From Smittia aterrima (taxonomy: Eukaryota > Arthropoda > Insecta > Diptera > Chironomidae): a stretch of DNA of 64,000 nucleotides. The stretch spans positions 7,388,243 through 7,452,242 of the forward strand of contig CP093829.1 of NCBI GenBank assembly GCA_033063855.1, given 5' to 3'. The notes beneath the pieces are model-generated. The model had not been told where the DNA came from and made no database searches. It was given only the letters and a program-made list of their open reading frames with translations. This document shows, in pieces, positions 10,327 through 21,035 of this stretch. Made by a program: the position numbers and the translations under genes. The first letter of the stretch is position 1, and each line of letters opens with the position of its first letter.

Positions 10327-13300
10327 TTATAGGCTGTACGGATGGCAAAATTGGTAGACTAAGCGCTGCGAACGTTCTGTCTTCTTCATGATACCTTTCT
10401 TGTAATATTGACGAATACTTCTCGAAAGTTTATCATAATTCATGGCTGGTCGGTTCTTACGACGACCCCAAAGCTTCGCAACCTTAACAGAGTCTTCAAT
10501 TTTAAAAATTCCTTTAGTACGATCAAGCCAACGAATTGCTGTGCCATTCACTTGTGGTGAAGCTAACAATTCTTTTAAGAATTGCCACAAATGAATATGA
10601 GACGACTGAGCTCCTTTCTTCTGCAAATGCGAATGATGTTTCTTCGGAGTCTTTGCTTTTGGCGAAGGTGTTTTGCTGGACTCTTCTACTTTTTCAGGAA
10701 CAACATTCAAGTCGAGTTCCATCGGCAGCTCTGCTTCGTCTTAAAACAAGAGGAAATAACAAAGAAATAATCAACCAAAGTACTCTCGACTATTGTAAAC
10801 TTTTAAATAATCCAAACAATGATAAGATAATTTTTTTAAAAGCTCTTTTTACCTTCGCTCATATCGCTGCTATCAATCAACATCTGGTTCCACAATGACG
10901 TCTGCGATAAGCTTGAACTGCTTGGCTCGACTGATGATGTACCTGCAACTGATGACGTCAATGTGTTATCGTTGTGTGTTGAATCGACGAACGCAGCTTT
11001 CCATATCTCTAATTGCGCATGCAGAATGCTGCCAATCTAAATTTGAATGAAATGTTATCAATTGACGTTCATTATGCGAGAGCTATCAATGTCTACCTGA
11101 GGTGCACGTCGAACGAAGTCGTCATCGCAAAGTAATGCGAGTTCTTTTCCGTTTTCAGGGAATGCCAAGTCACAGCTGTCGATTGGATCGAGTTTAAACT
11201 GCTTGACAGTGTATTGAATCCACAATTGAACTTGCTGTTGCGTCCACTGTTGAGGATCTGGCGAAATGCTCAATGCATCGCAAGTGACTTCAACCTCTTT
11301 TTTCGCATGTTGGAGAGCGAGTGAAATGACAGGCTCAATGTCGCCCTGTTGGGTCAATCCACCGAAAATGGTGTCCAGCGCCAACGGTTTCAAGTTGTGC
11401 TTGCGTTGAAATGACGTGTCTTGCAAGAACTCTCGGAGAACTTGATGATCGCGTTGCTTTTGTTGTCCGTTGCTATTGAAATCCAATAAATATTTAAAGT
11501 CAAGAACGGAATTCTCAGCGTTCTCAGATTCTGAGTATGCTTGATCGTCAAATTGCTCAAACTTGTAAGAGTCGCAAATTGGTGATGGCACGCTAATCGA
11601 GTCAGGTGGTGATGGAGGAAGAAGAATGTTCTGTTCTTGCTTCACTGTTGTTGTTGTCGATTCGATTGATGGACAAGGCGACGGAGAGTTTTGTGAGCTA
11701 ACTGGTGAGAGAAGCAACGTCGAGTGAAGATTGAAATTGCTCTGCTGCCAATTATCTTCTTGTTTCATAAACTTTTGATATGGATGATTATTAATCTCGA
11801 TCGTCAAAGCCAAATTGTTTGTCGATTGAGATGTTTGCTCATCGGAATATTTCTGTGAGTTTTGATAGTTGTCCAGAAAGTAATCAGATCCCAACAACGA
11901 AAGATCAAAGCTCTCTACTCCATACGATGAAATGGAGTCGTTGATATAAGAGTTTGACTCATAAGGCGATTGTACGTGAAGGAAATTTGAATTCGACTGC
12001 AGAAAGAGAGGAGAGAATAAAGAAATTAATGAAATTGTTTGTTTATAAACCAGATTACGCTTTTAAAAAAAAGCTTTACATTCAAACATAAAAACGAAAT
12101 CTCTCAGAAATATGTAAAATGGCAGAAAAGTTAAATTGAAATCACTACAAGATGTTTCAAGGCTGACGAGTTTTTCTTTCGTGTTAGTATAAGATGATCG
12201 AATTTTATTTTTTCGCAATAACAAATAACATCGGCGCGCGAGTGTGTGTGAGTGAGAAAAACCTGCTTGAGTCAACGATTACTTGCAAAAATTAATTCAA
12301 AACGTAAGTTCGAGCGAATTATCAACTTTAGTTGCAAATTTCTGTCATCGAGATGATCGATTTATGCAAAAATATGAAATTAAAATTGCGTTGACATCAA
12401 AAAGTGAAAATTTATTTTCTTTCTCTTCAGCTTTGCCCGCCTATGCCTTAAAATTTAACACAAGCCGAAGCCTGTCTGTACGATTAGATGGGAGATCGAG
12501 AAAGACACGTACGAATGAAAATGCAAATGAGCAGCAGAAATAAATTAAATAAAAACTGGTTTCGCCTGAAGAAAATGAAATAAAATAAAATCTGGACCCC
12601 AAAGAAAGAGTTGAGAATAAATTTTGATTTCAAAAGCTCCCGAATAAGCTTTAAATGATTTTTTTTTGTTTCAATTACTTGAGAACTATTCTCAACACTT
12701 TGAAGCTGCTAAAAACTTCTTTGTGTTCTGTTGCTGCTGCTTCTGTTGACGTCATTGAAACTGATAGTTGTTCGTTTCAAGGCAAGTCAGAATAATTCTT
12801 TAAGAGAACGTAGAATGTGTTCGCGCAAATCTGGAGATCAATGCAAGAGATTCGAGTTGAACACAGGAAATTCCTAAGACTTTACTTCATGTAAATGTAT
12901 GAGAGACGTTAATACCAAGCGTTGGCTTACAAGAGAAGTAGAAAGTGAATTACGTCATTTGTTGAGGCAATAAATGGAAAATCCCTGATTAAGAAACTTT
13001 TTCTCAGTACAACTGCAAGGCCCAATCTCATTTACCTTCGCATATTTCAAAAACTATCATCGTCTTATGACAAAATGACGAATCTTTCTTTGAATTCACG
13101 TAAAAAATGTTTGTCTCATGAGTGAAAGTTTGTTTCAATAAAAAAAAATGTGAGAAAAAATGAGCAAATTAAATTACTCGCTTATCAGGCTTGTGTTGTG
13201 TCAGCTGCTATCAATCGCGTTTCGGGTTATCGGGCAGACGAAATTAAAGTTTGGCTTATGTACACATTTCCACAGAGAATAATTCTAACTTAGAAATAAA

Positions 13301-13487
13301 ACTTCACAAGCCGCAGCTGAATTTATTTCTGCCTCGATCTTAAATATTTTTAGAAACTTTAGCTGCTTGCTGGTTGATTATAAACTAGATCCACAGCATT
13401 CTTTCGCAGCTTGCTACTATGATAAATATTAATGTGTGATTTAAACTCTCTTACCACTTCTTTAAAAGCTGATGATGACGAGAACAT
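10327..13487 (-). CDS. Ets98B: Ets98B, SPDEF-type ETS transcription factor
   Basis: ETS-family transcription factor of the PDEF/SPDEF class (Drosophila Ets98B, also called Dets4). Coding exons: 13487-13455 (33 nt, inferred), 11996-11097, 11036-10853 and 10739-10327; total about 509 aa. A Pointed/SAM domain covers roughly residues 245-327 (QQVQLWIQYTVKQF, then IGSILHAQLEIWKAA across an exon junction). The ETS winged-helix domain is at about 421-506. It begins HLWQFLKELL, has recognition helix MNYDKLSRSIRQYYKKGIMK, and ends VYQFCHPYSL at the stop, the usual position in SPDEF. The linker is Ser/Gln-rich with a basic KAKTPKKHHSH stretch. The first exon is proposed because the exon at 11996 has no usable ATG before its conserved part. 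The proposed exon has an A at -3 and a strong GTAAGAG donor in phase 0. Confidence 0.87.
11997..13454 (-). other. Ets98B first intron (proposed)
   Basis: About 1.46 kb between the proposed 33-nt start exon and the second coding exon. The acceptor CTTTCTGCAG at its 3' end is strong. Open frames at 12063-12275 and 12283-12543 inside it show no protein family features. Confidence 0.5.
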
Positions 13488-14933
13488 TTTCGCAACGCAG
13501 ACTTTGAAGTTTTAAAACAAAACTGTTTTTATTTTTTTATGGCGAGTGGTCAAAAAATATTTCTGCCTCGTCGTGTCGCGAAAAATCTGCTTTCGACTGT
13601 CTTTACGCTTCAACGTTTTCTTCTTGTCTGAACTTAACACACGAACGATGATGTGAAAGACAAAGAGAATTTTTTTTCTGCTTGATTCCAACTCGGTTTG
13701 GATCAATTATTTACACCAGCAAAACGGAGTCTTACTAACACTCGTGGACTTTTCTTGGGCTTTTTCAAGCGAATTCTTGCGACTTTGGGTTAGAATTGAT
13801 TCTCTAATTGATCAGGCACTTAAGGGATGAGAAGATTTCACTTGATTCTAATTGATTTTCGATGTAAAAATAAATAAAAAATAAATATTTGAGCACTTCG
13901 TTGGAAAACTTTCCTCTCTGCGAGACTTTCAAAAAGCAAATGAAATTTTTTTCATGTCGAGAGAAAATATTCAACGAGCAATACATGCACAGCCGAGTTT
14001 GGCTTCACAGTACAAACCCACTTAGTGAGTTCGAGTGGGAGAGTCGCCGCAGAAAAAGCTTCAGAAGCTCAAATGTTTAGAGGCTTGTTCGATATCAAAA
14101 AATATTTTTCGTGGAGCTCGTTTACACATTTCGAAGAAATTATTGCAAATTTCTTAAGTTCCATTGTTGGCGAAGATTTACAAACTCATCATTCACTTAA
14201 AAGTCACTCAATAAACTCATAATTCATCTCATTTAAAATCAAATCAAACCTCATTTGATTTTATTGAGATCTCGCAACTTTGTTGAGTCAGCAGAAACTT
14301 TTCAATATTTTGCAATAAATAATAAAATAAACATTTCAGTTTTGAGTTTAAGGAGAACAAGCTTTTGTTAAAACTTCCAATTTATTTCAAAAAAGTTTCC
14401 TGTTATGTAACTCAACGATCAATTTTTAGCCGAGCCGGAGCTTTTTAATGTCGGAACAAAATTTTTCTCGAACCGAACGACCTTCAACAGAATTTTCTCG
14501 GAATTCAAGTGAATGAGAGCGCAGATTTGAAACACAAGACTTAGTCATGTTCAAATTGTAATTTTAGAATCATAGAAGAATCTTTGGAACGTAGATCGTC
14601 GATCACTTTGTCGTGATTTGTTCGTTCCAGACAAAGATGATCTAAAGACCTTTCTTAGAATAATCACTGAGAGAATCATTGTAATCTCTAATGACTTTAA
14701 AATTATCAGAGTAAACCACAAAGCCCTGTAATGAATAAAAAATCGATCTTGTTGCCCGCCATCTGTTGATGGGACTGGCAATTCATGATCGCAACATTAT
14801 TTTAAGTTTCTTTCACATTCACAAATTCTGTTTATGGCTACAAACTAACATTTCTATGCACAACACCTATGCATGAGCTTTTTTTCCTTCACGTTACCTC
14901 ATCACGCCGAAGAACACAACAACGCGATATGAG
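13488..14933. other. Intergenic head-to-head region, Ets98B / ZP gene
   Basis: AT-rich DNA that must contain the Ets98B promoter (minus) and upstream control sequence of the ZP-domain gene (plus). Small open frames (13512-13706, 13889-14222, 14551-14781) are not supported by motifs or splice structure. I cannot locate the Ets98B start of transcription. Confidence 0.5.
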
Positions 14934-14967
14934 TCAGTATTGCTTAGCGTTCGGAGCGAGAAAGTCG
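14934..14967 (+). promoter_or_regulatory. Candidate Inr + DPE core promoter for the ZP-domain gene
   Basis: TCAGTA initiator at 14934-14939 (A+1 at 14936) with AGTCG at +28 to +32 (14963-14967), which fits the DPE consensus RGWYV at the required spacing. A good donor (CTCAAG/GTATGA) follows at 15423/15424, and the coding start has an acceptor just before it. A non-coding first exon of about 490 nt is therefore plausible. Confidence 0.4.
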
Positions 14968-16086
14968 CGAGCGTAAAGATTTGTCGAGTTTGGTTCTGTA
15001 TTCTTCGAAATTTTTTTATTGAAACCATTTTGTAACAAAAGTTAAATTGTCTAATCAAGAAAACGAAAAAGTTTAATGAAAAAATTAAAGAAAAAAATGA
15101 TTTAAAGTTGAATAAGTGAAGAGTTTAAGTGTCAACTGCGAACATAAAAATGTTTAAATATTTCTCTCCGTACTCGAATCAAACCTTTAACCAACAAACG
15201 ACGAATAAAGGTTAAGAACCAACGAAAACAGAGAAAGAAGGAGATAAAAAGAAGTCAAACAAACAAAAGGTGGAAATATCCGTTCATGTTTGACCGCTCA
15301 TCGAAATCTCTTCAAGCATCAGCGAGAATTTAAACAATTCACTTTGGAAATTCACCTAAATTTTCATCTGTGATAACATCAACCTTCACTAATTCTCATA
15401 ACACAACGCATCTGTAACTCAAGGTATGACGAAGCCTACATAACTCTGAGAGAATTATTATCTAAAAATAAATTGTGATCTTCACATCTCTGACGACTGA
15501 TGATTCCCTGAGCTCATGCAAATCAGATGCAGCAGGGGAAGTGTGTCAATAATTTTGTTTGAATTTTAAATTTGGACGAATTATTTAACTTTATTAACTC
15601 GAGTCGCACATAAATGGACATATCTCATATCATACGCAGCAGACGCAAGCAAAAGACGCTGTTACGCAATTGTTTGTTTCATTCCAAATGAAGAAAGTTA
15701 AAAACACCGACACATTCAAGCTGCGCTCAAGGCTTAAGATGACGGAGCGCTTAAGCTGCGATTGTGTGCATATTCTACCTCGCGAGAGAAAAATCAAGTT
15801 TGTGCAAAACGTCTGCTTATTGAATATTTCGAAGAGCTATGAACTTGAATGCAATGGAAACAATGATCGAAGTAATTTTCTTGATGGCTCCCTTTGAAAG
15901 AAAATTTCTTTCTTCAGCAGCTTCTGGCATTTGATTTTATTTTGGCAAAACTCTCATTCACTCAACCAAACTCAAACTCCATTCCAAATGTTACTTGCAA
16001 TTGAGCAACGATAAACTTTAATTTGAGCTGCCAAAAAAAGCTTCAACGTTAATCGATTTACCTCTTTTTGTTTACTTGCAGCCATC

Positions 16087-19000
16087 ATGGGACCAACAAA
16101 TAACATTTTTCATTTATTGCTGAATCTCATTGTAAGTATTTCGCGATTTGTTTGACGCATCGTTGACAACAAAATCGAAGTAATTCTCGCATGGCCTTTA
16201 AGCCATATGATGTCGATCGCCCACATCAAAGTTTTATTAATTTTCGGCTTAATTCCTGTTTGAAACGACTGGTTTCGCAAAATTGCAACGAGTCGTTTGA
16301 AGTCAGAGCCGTTCGAGTGATTGATTCTGAGAAATTGTTACAAGAATTACGCAAATCACGACGATGCGAACGACAGATGTGGAATTATCCTTCGAAGCGG
16401 TTTTAAAGTCAACAAGACAATGCAACAGCCTTCTGTACTTAGGCTAAGCTTACTAACTTGAATTGGCGTTGCTGGTGATTAGCTATCCACGATATCTAGA
16501 CCAGTGATCTTTCCAAGCCAAAGGAAAGGCATTATTCGCTCTCCTTAGTCACGATCAAGCTTTGTATCTTGAACTTTTCATTTGAACTCACCTCTGCTTC
16601 ATAATGTGCAGAGGCAGTATCGTGTAGAGCACAATACACAAACAGCTCAACACACCAAAACGATTATTTTTTCTTATGTCCGAAGACTACAAGAGTGTGC
16701 CCTCTGAGACTTCTGATCGACTATTACGTGATGGGATTTTATAAAATTCCTCTTCAATTATTCTTTGCTTTAACAAAATAGTTTCAACGATGACGATTCA
16801 ATTGTTTTTGAAATTTAAATTGATTTTTTTTTGTAATCAAACCTTGCAGACCATAACATCTTTAACTCACAGCGCGCAGCTCCCTCCAGTCAAAAGTAAG
16901 TATTGAGAACGAATCTTTATGATTTCGTGATATCGAAAATTTCGTTAACGGAAATTTCTCTTTTTTTGGGTCTTCGCGACTTTGAGGTCGAAAGATTAAA
17001 ATAAATCCCTGGAGATTTCTGTTAACTGATAAATCTGTTAATTCCTTTGCGTGTTCCGTTTCGACAAAAATCTATCATAGCCGTTGCTTGCATGACAGTA
17101 GAACTCTTAACGGGAAATCGCATTCATTCGTTCTGTCCCTTTGAGCTTCAACTCATTGTACTCGTAAGAGTCTTAGTTAAGAAAAAGAAAGAATTCTTTT
17201 GCCTTTTGTTTTAACCAACTCACAATGCAATCGCGGAACGGAATGAAACGAAGAACATTGACAAGCGAAGCTCAAATTGTCCTAATTTCGATTCTTCTTT
17301 TCCAGGGCAAGCGACGTTAGTTAAAGAGCCGACAGTGCAAATTCAATGTTTGTCCGGCTCGATGGTCGTGACAATTAAAAATGCTCCAGCAAACTACGAA
17401 GGCCATTTCAGTGGGATGGTCTATCCGAAAGGATTAGCGAAGAACTCATCATGTCTCTCCGAATACAGGTTCGTTCTACTTCAATGAACTTTTTTCAAGA
17501 AGTTATTTCAACCTCCGTTCATTTGCAGAGATCACAATGGTCCAATCAAATACAAACTTCCTCTTCGAAGTTGTAACACTATGCCTCAAGAAACGGTAAG
17601 TTTTATTATTTTTAATTACGCTCACTAAATCATCGCGTGGGATTAGTTAGGAGTTGTTAAAGAATTGTTCTACCTCGGCAATTTATTTTTATTTCATTTC
17701 GTGTCAACGTCAAATTTATTTTTCGCGAAGAGCAAATTCCAATCTCGAGAGTGAGTTCAAAAGTGTTAAGTGGAGAAGGGTGATCGAATGTTATTATGTT
17801 AACTCTTGTTCGACCTAAATTTTGATCTCAAACATGCAAATTTTTAAATCTCTCTAATTTGAATAAGAAATAACTTTTTTTTTGACAAAGGTCTAAGAAG
17901 AAAAGTTGTTTGAAGAGATTTCTAATTTAGATTTCGTCGAGTACTCGGATTACATTGAATTCTTGATGAACAACTTAACTTCAACCACGAAAAAGTGGAA
18001 ACTCGTTGAAACTTTTTCAAACGGTTAACCAATCGGAAGTATCAATGGCATTCGAAAGTGAAAACTGGAAGTTAAGCGAGCGATGGAAATTTTTCACAAA
18101 ACAATGATGAAATGAATTGCCTTTGTCTCTCAATTATTTATGATTTTTATTTTTACTGTTGAAAGACGATTTTGTTCAATACAGCAAAGTCACGAAGTCT
18201 CTTCAACTTCATGCTTAGCTTAGCGTTATGTTCTTTGACTTCCTGGAGAATTAGAATCACTTAAGAACAATTCTAAGAATCTCAATTAGATTACAAAGTT
18301 TTCATCAAGTTTTTTTCAATCAATTTGAAGACGAAGAATTATAGAAGTTAGCTCAAAACAGTTTTGTAACGCTTCCGCTGCTTGGGAAAAAACATGACAT
18401 CATCGAAATGCTTTTTGTCTACTGTCTTTTGTCTGACTTAAGTAACAGTCTTCGCACATTTTTCTTTGTGTTTGTGAATGTTATAAAATGATCCATTGCT
18501 TTGCTGTATTCTCTCAAATCAATTTTCTGTCGTCTTTGTTATATTTCTGACACTTTTCTGCATTCACATCCAATCCAATTCTCATGAAGATTTCCATCAG
18601 ATGTGTTTGAATCACACGATTAAATACGAAGACAAGCCCTGACTTTAATTTTCTTTTAAATACTACTTAAGCCCTCTCAACACAGCGATCGCTCTGCTCA
18701 ATGACACATGCTCACAACTTGAACTGAACATTAAAACGTGATCGAAAAGCTTGGAAGAGAAAAAAAATGCTTAAACTGCCAACGCAATTGTGACCCGCGT
18801 TAAAATAAAATATCAAAGTTATCTCAGACTTCTTTTTCGAATATGGGCATGAGCAGTTTAAACGCAAATCACAGACGCACACTCGTTGTTTGTTGTAAAG
18901 ATGATTTGAAACCCAATGTCGAATCCGTTGAAGGTCTAAGAATACTTTTGCAAATTCACAGGATGACGGAGGTATTGAGTTCTTCAATACGATCGTGTTG

Positions 19001-20141
19001 CAGCCTCATCTGAAGCTGGTGACGGACTTGGGAAGAGGCTACCACATCAGATGCCGATACAAGAATCGTGAAGCCGCAATAAAGTCATCAACATTTGACT
19101 CTAATACTTTGAATCCTCAAGCGCTTACAAGCGGTGAAAACAGCGATCGCCGTGACCATGGAAGATCACTCAGTAGCAGGTACGATGGAAGTACAAAGCG
19201 AAGAGAATCGATTGACTAACTCAATGATATTTTAATTACTTCCAGTGACTCAACAAATGAATTGCCGATGCCTGGGTGCCATATGAAAATTTATTCAAAC
19301 GATAAACTCGCTGAGAATGTGAAGATCGGCGATCCACTTAAACTTATGATTAACATTGATAAGCAAGACTCTTATGGACTTCACATCACTGACTGCTTAG
19401 GTAAGAAGAAAACCTGAGGAAGTTAATTTAAATAAATAAATATTCTGAATTATTTTTGCGTAGTACGCGATGGAATTGGATGGGGCGAGCAGAAACTGAT
19501 TGACGCTGATGGTTGTCCATTGGATCAAGAGATTCTCGGACCGTTCTCGTATGACAGCGACAGAACGAAAGCAACTGTTGCATTCCCTGCTCACAAATTT
19601 CCTTACACAAGTTCAGTGTATTATCAATGCAATGTTCGAATGTGCTCATTGGAAGAGGAAAACTGCCATAAGGTGAGAAAAAAAGTTTTTTCTTATTGAA
19701 TTTGAATTTAAATATTTTTTTATTTAGACACCGAAATGCGACGGTTCGAAAAGAACTAAACGAGAGACAGAAGAGGAAGGCTCACCAGCCACAATCGAAG
19801 TCTTCTCGGGTCTCTACGTCAACGAGAACGCAGAAGTTCTTGACGATGACTTTGATTCAGTGTTCAAGGAGAAGGTAATTTCAATCGCTCGTGACAATCG
19901 TGAGATCGTTAATTGAACATTTTGCGATTTCCTTTTTTAGAATCCAGATGACGCGATTTGCGTGTCTCAAAGAAGCTTCGCCATTGCAGTATCAATTACT
20001 GGTTTGTGTTTGATGCTCGCAGTTGTGTTAGCAGTTCTTTGCATAATGGCACGAAGAAAAGACAAGAACTTGTCGTCGAACTCGGGCAGTTCAATTTATA
20101 GCGGGCCCTACACAAATACTGCGTACTCGCACACAAGTTAA
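16087..20141 (+). CDS. Zona pellucida (ZP) domain transmembrane protein
   Basis: Single-pass membrane protein of 416 aa with an extracellular ZP domain, which polymerises into apical extracellular matrix in insect epithelia (cuticle, trachea, wing, denticles). Exons: 16087-16131, 16850-16895, 17306-17468, 17529-17595, 18962-19179, 19246-19400, 19464-19672, 19728-19874 and 19941-20141; all phases agree. The N-terminal hydrophobic segment (IFHLLLNLITITSL) is a signal peptide split by the first intron. The ZP domain runs from about residue 38 (VQIQCLSGSMVVTI) to about 305, with regularly spaced cysteines. A consensus furin site RTKR is at about 310-313, a transmembrane helix (FAIAVSITGLCLMLAVVLAV) at about 363-383, and a short Ser-rich tail follows. 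This is the standard layout of Drosophila ZP proteins such as Pio, Dyl or Tyn; I cannot say which one it is. An acceptor six bases before the ATG shows a non-coding 5' exon. Confidence 0.88.
17596..18961 (+). other. Long intron 4 of the ZP-domain gene
   Basis: This 1.37 kb intron separates the N-terminal ZP half-exons from the GGIEFFNTIV exon. It contains the spurious frame 18712-18987 (-) and no recognisable repeat. Being far longer than most other introns of the gene, it may hold an enhancer. Confidence 0.5.
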
Positions 20142-20197
20142 ATTCGTAAATGCGAATTCGAGAAGTCTTCATCTCTCAATTGACGATTTCTTTATGA

Positions 20198-20203
20198 AAT
20201 AAA
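20198..20203 (+). terminator. Possible polyadenylation signal of the ZP-domain gene
   Basis: AATAAA lies 57 nt after the stop. A second AATAAA near 20615 could give a longer 3' UTR. The facing LRP1 gene has candidate minus-strand signals at 20715-20720 and 20754-20759. Confidence 0.45.
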
Positions 20204-21035
20204 TCATCAAGCGAAGATGAAGACTAAATCTTAACGACTTAAAAACATTCTAGTGATGCTATATGGCGGTTGAGACATCAATCGTCAACTAATTCTTCCT
20301 TTCGACATAAAAAAAACTTTTTTGATGACATAGCTCTTGACAATGTTGGATAATTTTCCTGATTGTCGTTTGCTATGCGGAGATTCCTGTTGTTAAGATA
20401 AATTTGATTCTTGACTAGAGGCTCTCAAATCTCCGTGGAAATCAAGAACTTTTAACTAATGGTGGTGGGTAGACGTTAACTAAACTTTTTGCCTTGCTTC
20501 ACAAGCATCGTTTAATGAAGTTTCTCTTTACTAAACGGTCTCCTGGAGCTTGTCAAATAACTAATAGAAAACTATCTATTATTATCAAGTTTAAGCAGTG
20601 TGTAGAGATCAAAGAGGAATAAAAAGAATTAATAAGCTAAGAGTTTGAGTTTCAATCAAATCGAATTTGGAATGAGCAGAAGTCTCTCACAGCTTTGCGT
20701 TTCAATTTTATACTTTTATTTCGAAATTCTTTCGTACAAATTGATATCACAAATTTATTGAATTTCTTGTCAGTGGAAATCATGAAAAGTTTTAAAAAAA
20801 AAGTTAAAAAAGTGGATTTGATATTCAATTAAAAACTTTACCCTCGACTCCGATTTTTCTTATTAAAAAAATCTGTAAAATTACGAGAAACATTTTTGAG
20901 TATGATTTGTTTGGATAAAAAAAGAGTTTCACTTGGATATTGTTTTAAAAACTTCAGTCTCAAACGTCATTAAATATATTCAACGTCGTAAAATCGTTTG
21001 TTGCGTGAGCTGCTCTTAGCTGCGATTATAATTTC
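20204..21035. other. Convergent 3' region, ZP gene / LRP1
   Basis: AT-rich spacer of about 830 bp holding the 3' UTRs of two convergent genes. No open frame of interest and no RNA gene is seen. Confidence 0.55.

Noticed and set aside
10536..10898. 120-codon plus-strand open frame across Ets98B exons
   Set aside because: Antisense to the ETS exon and running through an intron.
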